DNA from: Pseudomonas sp. R-28-1W-6
GTDB lineage: Bacteria; Pseudomonadota; Gammaproteobacteria; Pseudomonadales; Pseudomonadaceae
Length of the DNA: 64,000 nt
Direction: 5' to 3'
NCBI RefSeq assembly: GCF_009799925.1
Contig: NZ_WELK01000001.1
Span: 558,001 to 622,000, forward strand
Part shown: in pieces, positions 45,065 through 54,213 of the stretch
Layout of the letters: each line of letters begins with the position of its first letter
Numbering within the stretch: position 1 is the stretch's first letter
Notes under the pieces: generated by a model
Databases searched by the model: none
What the model was told of the DNA's origin: nothing
The model's input: only the letters and a program-made list of their open reading frames with translations
Position numbers and translations under genes: made by a program

Positions 45065-45084
45065 CATGGCTGGAGCAGGGCGTC

Positions 45085-46533
45085 TTAATCGACCGCCTTG
45101 ACCATGTCTTCGATGACTTTCTTGGCGTCGCCGAAGACCATCATGGTCTTGTCCAAGTAGAACAGTTCGTTGTCCAGGCCGGCGTAGCCGCTGGCCATCG
45201 AGCGCTTGTTGACGATCACGGTCTTGGCCTTGTAGGCCTCGAGGATCGGCATACCGGCGATCGGCGACTTCGGATCGTTCTTAGCGGCCGGGTTGACCAC
45301 GTCGTTGGCGCCCAGCACCAGCACCACGTCGGCCTGGCCGAACTCGGAGTTGATGTCTTCCATCTCGAACACCTGCTCGTAAGGCACTTCGGCCTCGGCC
45401 AGCAGGACGTTCATGTGGCCAGGCATACGACCGGCAACCGGGTGGATCGCGTACTTCACGGTGACGCCGCGGTGGGTCAGCTTCTCGGCCAGCTCCATCA
45501 GCGCGTGCTGGGCACGGGCCACCGCCAGGCCGTAGCCCGGAACGATGATCACGGTGTCGGCGTTGGTCAGCAGGAAGGCGGCGTCGTCGGAGGAACCCGA
45601 CTTCACCGGACGCGCTTCCTGGGCACCGGCAGGACCAGCAGCTTCGGCCGCGCCACCGAAACCGCCGAGGATCACGTTGAAGAACGAACGGTTCATCGCC
45701 TTGCACATGATGTACGAGAGGATGGCACCGGACGAACCCACCAGCGAACCGGCGACGATCAGCATCGAATTGTTCAGCGAGAAACCGATACCGGCAGCCG
45801 CCCAGCCCGAGTAGGAGTTCAGCATCGACACCACGACCGGCATGTCGGCGCCGCCGATCGGGATGATGATCAGCACGCCGATGATGAAGGCCAGGGCCAG
45901 CATCACCGCAAACGCCTGCAGGTTGCCGGTGAACATGTACACCAGGCCCAGACCGAGGATGGTCAGACCGATCACCAGGTTGACCAGGTGCTGGCCCTTG
46001 AACTGCACCGGCGCGCCCTGGAACAGACGGAACTTGTACTTGCCCGACAGCTTGCCGAAGGCGATCACCGAACCGGAGAAGGTGATGGCACCGATGGCCG
46101 CGCCGAGGAACAGTTCCAGGCGGTTACCGGCCGGAATCGCATCGCCCAGGTGAGCGACGATACCCAGCGATTGCGGCTCGACCACGGCGGCGATGGCGAT
46201 GAACACGGCGGCCAGACCGATCATGCTGTGCATGAAGGCGACCAGCTCCGGCATCTTGGTCATTTCCACGCGCTTGGCCATGATCGAGCCGGCGGTACCG
46301 CCGACCAGCAGGCCGACCAGCACGAAGCCCAGGCCCTTGGCGGCGCCGCCTTCGGTCATCTGCGAACCCAGCTTGAACACCAGGAACACGGTGGTGACCA
46401 CGGCGATGGCCATGCCGATCATGCCGAACAGGTTGCCCTGGCGCGACGAGGTCGGGTGCGACAGGCCCTTGAGGGCCTGGATGAAGCAGATCGAGGCGAC
46501 CAGATAAAGAAGAGTGATCAGATTCATGCTCAT
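45085..46533 (-). CDS. pntB: NAD(P) transhydrogenase subunit beta
   Basis: This 482-residue subunit of the proton-translocating transhydrogenase has an N-terminal membrane part of about nine helices (to residue 265). The soluble NADP-binding domain III contains IVPGYGLAVARAQHAL (near 320-335), YAIHPVAGRMPGHMNVLLAEA and VLGANDVVNPAAK. The start is MSMNLITLL at 46533; open frame upstream overlaps the pntAB gene and is a shadow. It lies two bases after the pntAB stop. The enzyme couples the proton gradient to NADPH formation. Confidence 0.97.
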   Translation of the reverse strand: MSMNLITLLYLVASICFIQALKGLSHPTSSRQGNLFGMIGMAIAVVTTVFLVFKLGSQMTEGGAAKGLGFVLVGLLVGGTAGSIMAKRVEMTKMPELVAFMHSMIGLAAVFIAIAAVVEPQSLGIVAHLGDAIPAGNRLELFLGAAIGAITFSGSVIAFGKLSGKYKFRLFQGAPVQFKGQHLVNLVIGLTILGLGLVYMFTGNLQAFAVMLALAFIIGVLIIIPIGGADMPVVVSMLNSYSGWAAAGIGFSLNNSMLIVAGSLVGSSGAILSYIMCKAMNRSFFNVILGGFGGAAEAAGPAGAQEARPVKSGSSDDAAFLLTNADTVIIVPGYGLAVARAQHALMELAEKLTHRGVTVKYAIHPVAGRMPGHMNVLLAEAEVPYEQVFEMEDINSEFGQADVVLVLGANDVVNPAAKNDPKSPIAGMPILEAYKAKTVIVNKRSMASGYAGLDNELFYLDKTMMVFGDAKKVIEDMVKAVD

Positions 46534-46535
46534 GG

Positions 46536-46850
46536 TCAGTGCTTCTCCACCGGCGCTTTCGGCGCCTTCTTCTTGAACATTTCCAGCATGCGCCGGGTGA
46601 CCAGGAAGCCACCGAACACGTTGACCGCGGCCAGGGCCACTGCCAGGGTGCCCATGGACTTGCCCAGCACGGTTTCGGTCAGGGCGGCGGCCAGCATGGC
46701 GCCGACGATGACGATGGCCGAGATGGCGTTGGTCACGGCCATCAGCGGGGTGTGCAGGGCCGGGGTGACGTTCCACACCACGTGGTAGCCCACGTAGATG
46801 GCCAGCACGAAGATGATCAGGTTGTAGATGCTGGGGGAAATCAGTTCCAT
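46536..46850 (-). CDS. pntAB: NAD(P) transhydrogenase subunit alpha part 2 (membrane)
   Basis: This 104-residue protein with three helices corresponds to the membrane end of the alpha subunit in bacteria where alpha is split. It has NLIIFVLAIYVGYHVVWNVTPALHTPLMAVTNAISAI in outline and ends with a Lys/Pro-rich tail. It lies 11 bases after pntAA and two before pntB. The split arrangement is the rule in pseudomonads. Confidence 0.95.
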   Translation of the reverse strand: MELISPSIYNLIIFVLAIYVGYHVVWNVTPALHTPLMAVTNAISAIVIVGAMLAAALTETVLGKSMGTLAVALAAVNVFGGFLVTRRMLEMFKKKAPKAPVEKH

Positions 46851-46861
46851 GTCTCTACTCC

Positions 46862-47983
46862 TTAGCCGTTGCTGCGAACGACGTTGCCATCGCGGCACAT
46901 CAGGCACGCGGCGACGATGTCGTCTTCCAGGTTGAGGTGGAACTTGCCTTCGCCGTCGATGACCAGCTTGAGGAAGTCCAGCAGGTTGCGCGCATACAGG
47001 GCCGAGGCGTCCGCCGGCACCAGGGCCGCCAGGTTGCTGTAGCCGACGATGGTCACGCCATGCTTGACCACCACCTGGTCGGCGACCGTCAGCGGGCAGT
47101 TGCCGCCCTGGGCAGCGGCCAGGTCGATGACCACCGAGCCCGGCTTCATCTCTTCCACGGTCGCTTCGTGCAGCAGGGTCGGCGCCTTGCGGCCCGGGAT
47201 CAGCGCGGTGGTGATGACGATGTCGGCCTGCTTGGCGCGCTCGTGCACGGCACCGGCCTGACGCTGCATCCACGAGGCCGGCATCGGCCGGGCATAGCCG
47301 CCCACGCCCTGGGCGCACTCGCGCTCTTCGTCGGTCTCGAACGGTACGTCGACGAACTTGGCGCCGAGCGACTCGATCTGTTCCTTCACCGCCGGACGCA
47401 CGTCCGAGGCCTCGATCACCGCACCCAGACGCTTGGCGGTGGCGATGGCCTGCAGACCGGCCACACCGGCACCGAGGATCAGCACGCGAGCGGCCTTCAC
47501 GGTACCGGCCGCGGTCATCAGCATCGGCATGAAGCGCGGGTAGTGGTTGGCCGCCAGCATCACGGCCTTGTAACCGGCGATGTTGGCCTGCGAGCTCAGC
47601 ACGTCCAGGCTCTGCGCGCGGGAGGTACGCGGCGCGGCCTCCAGGGCGAAGGCGGTGATGCCACGGGCGGCCATGCGCGCGATGGTCTCGTTGCAGAACG
47701 GGTTGAGCATGCCAACCAGCACCGCACCGGATTTCATCAGCGCCAGTTCGGCGTCGCTCGGGGCCAGGACCTTGAGGATCAGGTCGGCACCGAACACGCT
47801 GGCGGCGTCGCCTATATTGGCACCGACCACTTCATAGACGTGGTCGGGCAGGCTGGCATTCACGCCAGCACCGCTCTGTACAGTCACCTGATGGCCTTGG
47901 CCGATCAGCTTCTTGATGGTTTCGGGAGTAGCGGCTACCCGCGTCTCGCCGGCATGGGTCTCGAGAGGAACACCGATGTGCAC
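46862..47983 (-). CDS. pntAA: NAD(P) transhydrogenase subunit alpha part 1 (NAD-binding)
   Basis: This 373-residue soluble domain I of transhydrogenase resembles alanine dehydrogenase. It has the N-terminal GVPLETHAGETRVAATPET, the cofactor loop LILGAGVAGLQAIATAKRLGA (near 168-188) and the RQAGAVHERAKQADIVITTALIPG segment. The start is GTG 47983, with AGGAG nine bases upstream. First gene of the pnt operon. The upstream 426-base gap carries two palindromes that could be operators. Confidence 0.95.
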   Translation of the reverse strand: MHIGVPLETHAGETRVAATPETIKKLIGQGHQVTVQSGAGVNASLPDHVYEVVGANIGDAASVFGADLILKVLAPSDAELALMKSGAVLVGMLNPFCNETIARMAARGITAFALEAAPRTSRAQSLDVLSSQANIAGYKAVMLAANHYPRFMPMLMTAAGTVKAARVLILGAGVAGLQAIATAKRLGAVIEASDVRPAVKEQIESLGAKFVDVPFETDEERECAQGVGGYARPMPASWMQRQAGAVHERAKQADIVITTALIPGRKAPTLLHEATVEEMKPGSVVIDLAAAQGGNCPLTVADQVVVKHGVTIVGYSNLAALVPADASALYARNLLDFLKLVIDGEGKFHLNLEDDIVAACLMCRDGNVVRSNG

Positions 47984-48140
47984 TTCAATTCTCCTGCGTG
48001 ATCGTTTTGATGAACCGGCGCACTGCGGGTGGCACGCGGGTGAGGGCGGATCAGCACAAAACCCGCTCGAATGGGGCGGGGCGCGGCATTTTGCAGGTGA
48101 ACGGCGAGGCCTTCAAGAATTTATGGAGTTTTGAAAATCT

Positions 48141-48155
48141 ATAACTACAAGTTAT
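48141..48155. promoter_or_regulatory. T-N11-A palindrome resembling a LysR-type operator
   Basis: ATAACT-ACA-AGTTAT is a perfect palindrome with T-N11-A geometry, about 160 bases upstream of pntAA. The cognate regulator is not shown. Confidence 0.45.
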
Positions 48156-48292
48156 GGGTGGTGTCGTTCACTTTTATACCAGCTGGAAGCCGCGCTATTC
48201 CTGGCCTGGACCGCTGTCTGCGGCGCTTGTGAGGCGTTCCTGGCATTCGAAACGTGAATAACCGCTCGTCGCTTTGGTTGTTGCGTGAAATG

Positions 48293-48313
48293 TTTTGCAC
48301 GGACTGTGCAAAA
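48293..48313. promoter_or_regulatory. TTTTGCAC-N5-GTGCAAAA palindrome
   Basis: The perfect eight-base arms resemble the operator candidates ahead of gcdH (TTGCAC-N6-GTGCAA) and of the CoA-transferase gene. This one lies between the LysR gene end and pntAA. Confidence 0.5.
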
Positions 48314-48409
48314 TCCCGTTCAGCCCAGCAGCCACGGGCCTTTCAGCGCTTTGTGAAAAAGTGACCTGTAGTGCCGTGACAGTCTTGCTACATGAGCGTG
48401 TCCTTAGTG

Positions 48410-49327
48410 CTACAAGGCTTCCGCGGAATTTTCCGGCTGGTAGGCGCGGGCCGCCTGCAACAACCAGTCGCTGAAGGCACGCAGGGCCGCCGATTCCACC
48501 TTGCGTTCGGGGATGATCAGGTAATAGCCGCGGTCGCTGCTGTGCAGGGCCTGGGGGTGGGCGGGCAGCAGGCGGCCCTCGGCCAGCTCGCGCTGGATCA
48601 GGAACGGCGGGATCAGTGCCACGCCCATGCCGTGCATGGCCGCCTGGGCGAGCATGGAGAACAGTTCGTAGCGCGGCCCGCTCATGTCACGCGGCACGTT
48701 CAGGCCCTGGGCATTGAACCACTGGCGCCAGGCATAGGGGCGGGTGGTCTGCTGCAGCAGCGGCAGGCCGGCCAGCTCCTCGGCGCTGAACTGCGCGCGG
48801 CCGCCCAGCAGCTCCGCGCTGCACACCGGCAGCGGGTGCTCGGGCATCAGGTAGTGCGCCTCGGTACCGGACCAGTCGGCATCGCCGAAGTAGATGGCGG
48901 CGTCGAAGCTGGTGTCGGCGAACAGGAACGGCCGGGTGCGGTTGGTCAGGTGCACGGTGACTTCCGGGTGCAGGCGCTGGAAGTCCTTGAGGCGCGGCAC
49001 CAGCCACTGGGTGGCGAAGGTCGGCACCACCGCCAGTTCGATGCTCATGGCGCCCTGCTGGCCCATGGCGGCCAGGGTGTCGCGCTCCACCGCATCCAGC
49101 TGCGCGGCGACCTTGCGGCTGTAGGCCAGGCCCGCCTCGGTCAGCTTCACCCCGCGGCGCGAGCGGCGGAACAGCTCGATGCCGAGGAACTCCTCGAGCC
49201 CGGCGATCTGTCGGCACACGGCGCCCTGGGTCAGCGCCAGTTCGTCGGCGGCCTTGGTGAAGCTCTGGTGGCGGGCGGCCGACTCGAAGGCGACCAGGGC
49301 GGCGGTGCTGGGGATCTTGCGGCGCAT
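48410..49327 (-). CDS. gcdR: LysR-family regulator next to gcdH (GcdR-like)
   Basis: This 305-residue LTTR is of the GcvA-like subgroup. The winged helix-turn-helix is at residues 5-65 (AFESAARHQSFTKAADELAL and QGAVCRQIAGLEEFLG), and the effector domain from about 92 includes VVPTFATQWLVPRL. It is divergent from gcdH, as in P. aeruginosa and P. putida. There a LysR protein in this place, named GcdR in P. putida, activates glutarate use. The symbol is by position and family; the effector is probably glutarate or glutaryl-CoA, by inference. Confidence 0.85.
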   Translation of the reverse strand: MRRKIPSTAALVAFESAARHQSFTKAADELALTQGAVCRQIAGLEEFLGIELFRRSRRGVKLTEAGLAYSRKVAAQLDAVERDTLAAMGQQGAMSIELAVVPTFATQWLVPRLKDFQRLHPEVTVHLTNRTRPFLFADTSFDAAIYFGDADWSGTEAHYLMPEHPLPVCSAELLGGRAQFSAEELAGLPLLQQTTRPYAWRQWFNAQGLNVPRDMSGPRYELFSMLAQAAMHGMGVALIPPFLIQRELAEGRLLPAHPQALHSSDRGYYLIIPERKVESAALRAFSDWLLQAARAYQPENSAEAL

Positions 49328-49392
49328 CTATGCCATACCCTCACTATAGAATGGTGGAAGCTCGTCTTTGAGGCTATCTCGAAGTGATCATA

Positions 49393-49445
49393 TTGCACAA
49401 CGGCGTGCAAAATCCTCGTTTGCCCGGTGCCGGTTCCGGGCCTAG
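49393..49445 (+). promoter_or_regulatory. gcdH promoter/operator candidate
   Basis: The palindrome TTGCAC-AACGGC-GTGCAA (49393-49410) is followed by AATCCTCGTTTG and, 18 bases later, CCTAG. The same order and spacing occur at 59986-60038 ahead of the CoA-transferase gene. Operator and promoter roles are inferred from this repetition. Confidence 0.65.
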
Positions 49446-49518
49446 TCTTTGTCCATCGACTGGCCGCGCCCTCCACGGGTGGCGGCCCTCTACTGTCACC
49501 GCTTCGAGGATTCGCACC

Positions 49519-50700
49519 ATGGCCAGCAAGGCAACCTTCAACTGGATCGACCCGCTGCTGCTCGACCAGCAACTGACTGAAGAAGAGCGCATGGTACGTG
49601 ACAGCGCCCAGCAGTTCGCCGCCGACAAGCTGAAGCCGCGCGTGCAGCTGGCCTTCCGCAACGAGCAGACCGACCCGAAGATCTTCCGCGAGATGGGCGA
49701 AACCGGCCTGCTCGGCGCCACCATCCCGGAAGCCTACGGCGGCAGCGGCCTCAACTACGTGTGCTACGGCCTGATCGCCCGCGAAGTGGAGCGCATCGAT
49801 TCCGGCTACCGTTCGATGATGAGCGTGCAATCGTCCCTGGTGATGGTGCCGATCAACGAGTTCGGCAACGAGGCGACCAAGCAGAAGTACCTGCCCAAGC
49901 TGGCGACCGGCGAATACATCGGCTGCTTCGGCCTGACCGAGCCGGACCACGGTTCCGACCCGGGCTCGATGATCACCCGTGCCAAGAAGGTCGACGGCGG
50001 CTACCGCCTGACCGGCGCCAAGATGTGGATCACCAACAGCCCGATCGCCGACGTGTTCGTGGTCTGGGCCAAGGATGACGCCGGCGAGATCCGCGGCTTC
50101 GTCCTGGAAAAAGGCTGGCAGGGCCTCAGCGCTCCGGCGATCCACGGCAAGGTCGGCCTGCGCGCCTCGATCACCGGCGAGATCGTCATGGACAACGTGT
50201 TCTGCCCGGAAGAAAACGCCTTCCCCGACGTGCGCGGCCTGAAAGGCCCGTTCACCTGCCTCAACTCTGCCCGCTACGGCATCAGCTGGGGTGCCCTGGG
50301 CGCCGCCGAAGACTGCTGGCACACCGCCCGCCAGTACACCCTGGACCGCAAGCAGTTCGGCCGCCCGCTGGCGCAGACCCAGCTGATCCAGAAGAAGCTG
50401 GCCGACATGCAGACCGAAATCACCCTGGCCCTGCAAGGCTGCCTGCGCCTGGGGCGGATGAAGGACGAAGGCACCGCCGCGGTGGAAATCACCTCGATCA
50501 TGAAGCGCAACAGCTGCGGCAAGTCCCTGGAAATTGCCCGCATGGCCCGCGACATGCTCGGCGGCAACGGTATCAGCGACGAGTACGGGGTGGCCCGCCA
50601 CCTGGTCAACCTGGAGGTGGTCAACACCTACGAAGGCACCCATGACGTGCACGCACTGATCCTTGGTCGCGCGCAGACTGGCCTGCAAGCCTTCTACTGA
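49519..50700 (+). CDS. gcdH: glutaryl-CoA dehydrogenase
   Basis: This 393-residue acyl-CoA dehydrogenase oxidises and decarboxylates glutaryl-CoA to crotonyl-CoA in lysine and glutarate breakdown. The FAD signatures [17 protein letters not shown] (near 135-151) and KMWITNSP (near 172-179) are present. The catalytic Glu lies in [17 protein letters not shown] (near 370-386), and [20 protein letters not shown] is the typical helix. ATG 49519 fits the family length. The gene is followed by a strong hairpin, so the remnant downstream is not co-transcribed at full level. Confidence 0.96.
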   Translation: MASKATFNWIDPLLLDQQLTEEERMVRDSAQQFAADKLKPRVQLAFRNEQTDPKIFREMGETGLLGATIPEAYGGSGLNYVCYGLIAREVERIDSGYRSMMSVQSSLVMVPINEFGNEATKQKYLPKLATGEYIGCFGLTEPDHGSDPGSMITRAKKVDGGYRLTGAKMWITNSPIADVFVVWAKDDAGEIRGFVLEKGWQGLSAPAIHGKVGLRASITGEIVMDNVFCPEENAFPDVRGLKGPFTCLNSARYGISWGALGAAEDCWHTARQYTLDRKQFGRPLAQTQLIQKKLADMQTEITLALQGCLRLGRMKDEGTAAVEITSIMKRNSCGKSLEIARMARDMLGGNGISDEYGVARHLVNLEVVNTYEGTHDVHALILGRAQTGLQAFY

Positions 50701-50712
50701 TTGCTTGGCCGG

Positions 50713-50745
50713 CAACGGGCGGGTGGCCTGGCCACCCGCCCGTTG
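50713..50745 (+). terminator. hairpin terminator after gcdH
   Basis: A perfect 15-bp stem (CAACGGGCGGGTGGC with its complement) with three-base loop lies 12 bases after the stop. The following T-tract is weak (TAGTTTCTG). Confidence 0.75.
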
Positions 50746-50809
50746 TAGTTTCTGCCCTGCGGGGCGGGTTTAACACGCTGCATGCGGATTTCGACTGGGG
50801 GAGGCTGCG

Positions 50810-51139
50810 GTGTTCAAGGCTCTCAATCACGCGCCGAGCGGCAGAGCTCCGAAACCGGCGCCCTGCCATATCTTTCCGAGTGCCGACGGCGCGTTCTTCC
50901 TCGCGGTGAGCAACGACTACCAGTTCACCGAGCTGAGCGCGCTGGCCGGCCAGCTGCAGTGGACGGCCGACCCGCGCTTCGCCAGCCAGCGTGCCCGTTA
51001 TCGGCACAAGGACGAATTGACCGCCCTGCTGCGCCGCCACACGGTGGAGCACCGCACCGACGAGTGGGTCGCCGCCCTGAGTTGGGTCGGCGTGCCCTGT
51101 GTCGCACTCGCCCCGCGCGAGGCGGACGGTTGCGGCTGA
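50810..51139 (+). pseudogene. remnant of a CaiB/BaiF family CoA-transferase
   Basis: About 100 codons align with the middle-to-late part (roughly residues 250-345) of the intact CoA-transferase encoded at 60119. Examples are FPSADGAFFLAVSNDYQF against FPTADGDFILAVGNDGQF, then RHKDELTALLRRHTVEHRTDEWV and VGVPC. The N-terminal catalytic part and the C-terminus are missing. gcdH in related bacteria is followed by such a gene, so this is probably the decayed original copy. A stop follows at 51139. Open frame does not mean a working protein. Confidence 0.75.
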
Positions 51140-51207
51140 GCACCGGCTCGGCGACTGAACACCCCATAGGGCAGCATTCGGGCTGCGAGCAGATTTCGAG
51201 GTTTTCC

Positions 51208-52599
51208 ATGTATCCAGAGTTTTCCACCGCCGGCGAGGCCCTGGCCTGGCTGGAGGCCAACGATATCCGCCGGGTCGAGCTGGTCTTCGCCGACCTGACC
51301 AGCGTGGCGCGCGGCAAGATCCTCAGTCGCGCCAGCTTTGCCGAGACCCTGGGGGCGAAGATGCCCTCGCTGTTTCTCGGCCTGACCGTGACCGGCGGCG
51401 AGCCGCCGGAAGTGTTCAAGCGCATCTTCCCGCCGATGTTCCCGGACATGGCCATGCGCCCGGACTGGCGCACGCTGGTGCGTGACCCGCTGGCCGGTGT
51501 GCCGACCGCCACGCTGATCTGCGATATCGAGGCGAGCTTTACCGCCGCCGACGGCCATTGCCAGTACGAGGTCGCCGAGCTGTCGCCGCGCCAGCTGCTC
51601 AAGCGCACCCTGGCCCGCCTCAAGGCCGCCGGTTACACCGCCAAGGTGGCGCCGGAGCTGGAGTTCTTCCTGGTCCACCCGCAGCGCACGGCCGAAGGCG
51701 GCCTGCAGGTGGCCCACGGCATGTCGGCCCAGGTGCCGCACATCGAAAGCTCCCACGACCTGGCCTCGGCGGAAACCGCCGGCACCTTCGCGCCGTTCTT
51801 CGACGAGCTGTGGGCGGCCTGCGAGGCCCAGAACATCCCGATTACCGGCTACGGTCACGAGTCGGCGCTGGGCCAGTACGAAGTCAACTTCGCCCCCGGC
51901 GAGCCGCTGGCCCAGGCCGATGCGGTGTTCCGCTTCAAGCGCCTGGCCCGCGAGATCGCCCGGCGCCACGGCTGCTTCGCCACCTTCATGGCCAAGCCCT
52001 ACCTGACCGAGCCGGGCACCGGTCTGCACTGGCACATCAGCCTGGCCGACTCGGCGGGCAACAACCCCTTTACCGCCGCCGACGGCTCGCCGCATCCGCG
52101 CCTCAAGCACTTCATCGGCGGTTGGCAGGCCTCGGCGCGCGCCTCGATGGCGATTCTCGCGCCCTATGCCCACTCCTATGTGCGCCTGCACCGTCCGGAT
52201 GCCTCGCCGGCCAGCGTCGAATGGGGCTATGACAACCGCACGGCGGCCTTCCGCGTGCCGCATTCGGACCCGGCCAACCGCCGCGTCGAACACCGCCTGC
52301 CGGGTGGCGATGCCAACCCCTACCTGAGCCTGGCGCTGATGCTCGGTGCCGGCCTGGCCGGGATGCAGCAGCAGATCGAGCCGGGCCCGGAAGTCAGCGA
52401 CCGCCCGGCGGTGTCCGAGCGCGGCGCGTTGCCGGCCGACCTCAGCGAGGCGCTGGTGGAATTGCAGCGCTGCCCGATCATGACCGAGGTGTTCGGGGCG
52501 CCCTTTATCGAGTTGTACAACATGATCAAGCAGCATGAATTGAACGAGCAGTCCGCCGACGCGGACTTCGCCATCAAACACCTGCTGGCCAGAAGCTAA
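51208..52599 (+). CDS. glutamine-synthetase-like gamma-glutamylpolyamine ligase
   Basis: This 463-residue GS-fold enzyme is of the PuuA/SpuI type rather than housekeeping GlnA. ATP-grasp-like GS motifs: APELEFFLV (near 146-154), GHESALGQYEVNFAPG (near 212-227), HWHISL (near 274-279), RLHRPDASPASVEWGYDNRTAAFRV in outline, and VEHRLPGGDANPYL (near 353-366). It lacks the adenylylation loop of GlnA. Such enzymes attach glutamate to putrescine or other amines. The following aminotransferase, 50 bases away, supports amine catabolism. Exact substrate (putrescine, cadaverine or others) is not visible. ATG 51208 starts after AGGTTTTCC. Confidence 0.87.
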   Translation: MYPEFSTAGEALAWLEANDIRRVELVFADLTSVARGKILSRASFAETLGAKMPSLFLGLTVTGGEPPEVFKRIFPPMFPDMAMRPDWRTLVRDPLAGVPTATLICDIEASFTAADGHCQYEVAELSPRQLLKRTLARLKAAGYTAKVAPELEFFLVHPQRTAEGGLQVAHGMSAQVPHIESSHDLASAETAGTFAPFFDELWAACEAQNIPITGYGHESALGQYEVNFAPGEPLAQADAVFRFKRLAREIARRHGCFATFMAKPYLTEPGTGLHWHISLADSAGNNPFTAADGSPHPRLKHFIGGWQASARASMAILAPYAHSYVRLHRPDASPASVEWGYDNRTAAFRVPHSDPANRRVEHRLPGGDANPYLSLALMLGAGLAGMQQQIEPGPEVSDRPAVSERGALPADLSEALVELQRCPIMTEVFGAPFIELYNMIKQHELNEQSADADFAIKHLLARS

Positions 52600-52649
52600 T
52601 GTGCCGGCGGCCCCAACGGCCGCCACACTGCCACGCAACCGGAGGCGCC

Positions 52650-54020
52650 ATGAGCCCGACCCACAAGAACCCGCAAACCCTGAAATGGCAGGCCATGAGC
52701 CGTGACCATCACCTGGCCCCGTTCAGCGACTATCAGCAGCTGATCGACGTCGGCCCGCGCATCATCACCAAGGGTGAAGGCGTGTACGTGTGGGACAGCG
52801 AAGGCAACAAGATCCTCGACGGCATGGCCGGCCTGTGGTGCGCCGCCGTCGGTTACGGCCGGCATGAACTCGCCGAGGCGGCCGCGGCGCAGATGAGGGA
52901 GCTGCCGTTCTACAACACCTTCTTCATGACCGCCCACCCGCCGGTGCTGGAGCTGGCCAAGGTGATCGCCGAGATCGCCCCGCCAGGCATGAACCACGTG
53001 TTCTTCACCGGCTCCGGCTCGGAAGGCAACGACACCATGCTGCGCATGGTTCGCCACTACTGGGCGTGCAAGGGCCAGCCGAACAAGAAGGTGATCATCA
53101 GCCGCGTCAACGGCTACCACGGCTCCACCGTGGCCGGCGCCAGCCTGGGCGGCATGAAGTACATGCATGAGCAGGGCGACCTGCCGATTCCGGGCATCGT
53201 GCACATCCCGCAGCCGTACTGGTTCGGCGAGGGTGGCGAGATGAGCCCGGACGAGTTCGGCATCTGGGCCGCCGAGCAGCTGGAAGCGAAGATCCTCGAA
53301 GTCGGTGTGGAGAATGTCGCCGCCTTCATCGCCGAGCCGATCCAGGGCGCCGGCGGGGTGATCGTGCCGCCGGAAACCTACTGGCCGAAGATCCGCGAGA
53401 TCCTCGCCAAGTACGACATTTTGTTCGTCGCCGACGAAGTGATCTGCGGTTTCGGCCGCACCGGCGAGTGGTTCGGCAGCGACTACTACGGCAACCAGCC
53501 GGACCTGATGACCATCGCCAAGGGCCTGACCTCCGGCTACATCCCCATGGGTGGCCTGATCGTCAGCGACAAGGTGTTCGACGTGATCAAGGGCGCGGGC
53601 GACTTCAACCACGGCTTCACCTACTCCGGGCACCCGGTGGCCGCCGCCGTGGCGCTGGAGAACATCCGCATCCTGCGCGAGGAGAAGATCCTCGAAACGG
53701 TTCGCGCCGAAACCGCGCCGTACCTGCAGAAGCGCCTGCGCGAGCTGCTCGATCACCCGCTGGTCGGCGAGGTGCGTGGCGTCGGCATGCTCGGCGCCAT
53801 CGAACTGGTCAAGGACAAGGCCACCCGCACCCGTTACGAAGGCAAGGGCGTGGGCATGATCTGCCGCGGCCACTGCTTCAACAACGGCCTGATCATGCGC
53901 GCCGTCGGTGACACCATGATCATCGCGCCGCCGCTGGTGATCAGCAAAGCCGAGATCGACGAACTGGTGACCAAGGCGCGCCTGTGCCTGGACCTGACCC
54001 TGCAGGACCTGCAGGGCTAA
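52650..54020 (+). CDS. class III aminotransferase, SpuC-like (putrescine/diamine:pyruvate)
   Basis: This 456-residue PLP enzyme has a GGAGG site before ATG 52650. Motifs: FTGSGSEGNDTMLR (phosphate binding, near 114-127), NGYHGSTVAGASLGG, FVADEVICGFGRTGEWFG (PLP Asp, near 257-274) and TIAKGLTSGYIPMGG with the Schiff-base Lys near 290. The sequence is close to SpuC of P. aeruginosa (AQADHHxxP-type pyruvate aminotransferases) in all blocks. With the ligase upstream it likely deaminates diamines or their derivatives to semialdehydes. A related but distinct paralogue lies at 55370-56737. Confidence 0.88.
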   Translation: MSPTHKNPQTLKWQAMSRDHHLAPFSDYQQLIDVGPRIITKGEGVYVWDSEGNKILDGMAGLWCAAVGYGRHELAEAAAAQMRELPFYNTFFMTAHPPVLELAKVIAEIAPPGMNHVFFTGSGSEGNDTMLRMVRHYWACKGQPNKKVIISRVNGYHGSTVAGASLGGMKYMHEQGDLPIPGIVHIPQPYWFGEGGEMSPDEFGIWAAEQLEAKILEVGVENVAAFIAEPIQGAGGVIVPPETYWPKIREILAKYDILFVADEVICGFGRTGEWFGSDYYGNQPDLMTIAKGLTSGYIPMGGLIVSDKVFDVIKGAGDFNHGFTYSGHPVAAAVALENIRILREEKILETVRAETAPYLQKRLRELLDHPLVGEVRGVGMLGAIELVKDKATRTRYEGKGVGMICRGHCFNNGLIMRAVGDTMIIAPPLVISKAEIDELVTKARLCLDLTLQDLQG

Positions 54021-54048
54021 GCGCCGCTTCACGATCGTTTCCGGGCGC

Positions 54049-54088
54049 GCCCAGCGAGGGATCGGCAGTTACCGATTCCTCGCTGGGC
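54049..54088 (+). terminator. hairpin terminator after the SpuC-like gene
   Basis: A 17-bp stem with one G-T pair (GCCCAGCGAGGGATCGG with its complement, loop CAGTTA) lies 28 bases past the stop; a short CTCTT follows. Confidence 0.7.
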
Positions 54089-54097
54089 GGCTCTTGC

Positions 54098-54160
54098 GTA
54101 GGGTGCGCCATGCGCACCGGAGGCCTGTGCGCGGTTGCCGGTGCGCATGGCGCACCCTAC
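54098..54160. repeat. REP/REPIN-type palindrome, perfect arms
   Basis: Arms 54098-54118 and 54140-54160 are perfectly complementary over 21 bases (start GTAGGGTGCGCC, end GCGCACC). Best-preserved copy of the family also seen at 1883-1945 and 61410-61468. Confidence 0.88.
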
Positions 54161-54213
54161 GCGCGATCATGCAAACACTTTCCCGTTGTTTCCCCCGAGC
54201 CAGGAGCCCCGTG

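Larger units (their letters stand above)
47984..48409. other. pnt upstream region with two palindromes
   Basis: The 426 bases between pntAA and the 3' end of the LysR gene have no credible coding sequence. Two marked palindromes (48141-48155 and 48293-48313) stand out. The region should carry the pnt promoter. Confidence 0.6.

Noticed and set aside
46534..46776. N-terminal extension of pntB
   Set aside because: It would overlap the whole end of pntAB in another frame; PntB proteins begin at MSMNLITLL-type sequence.
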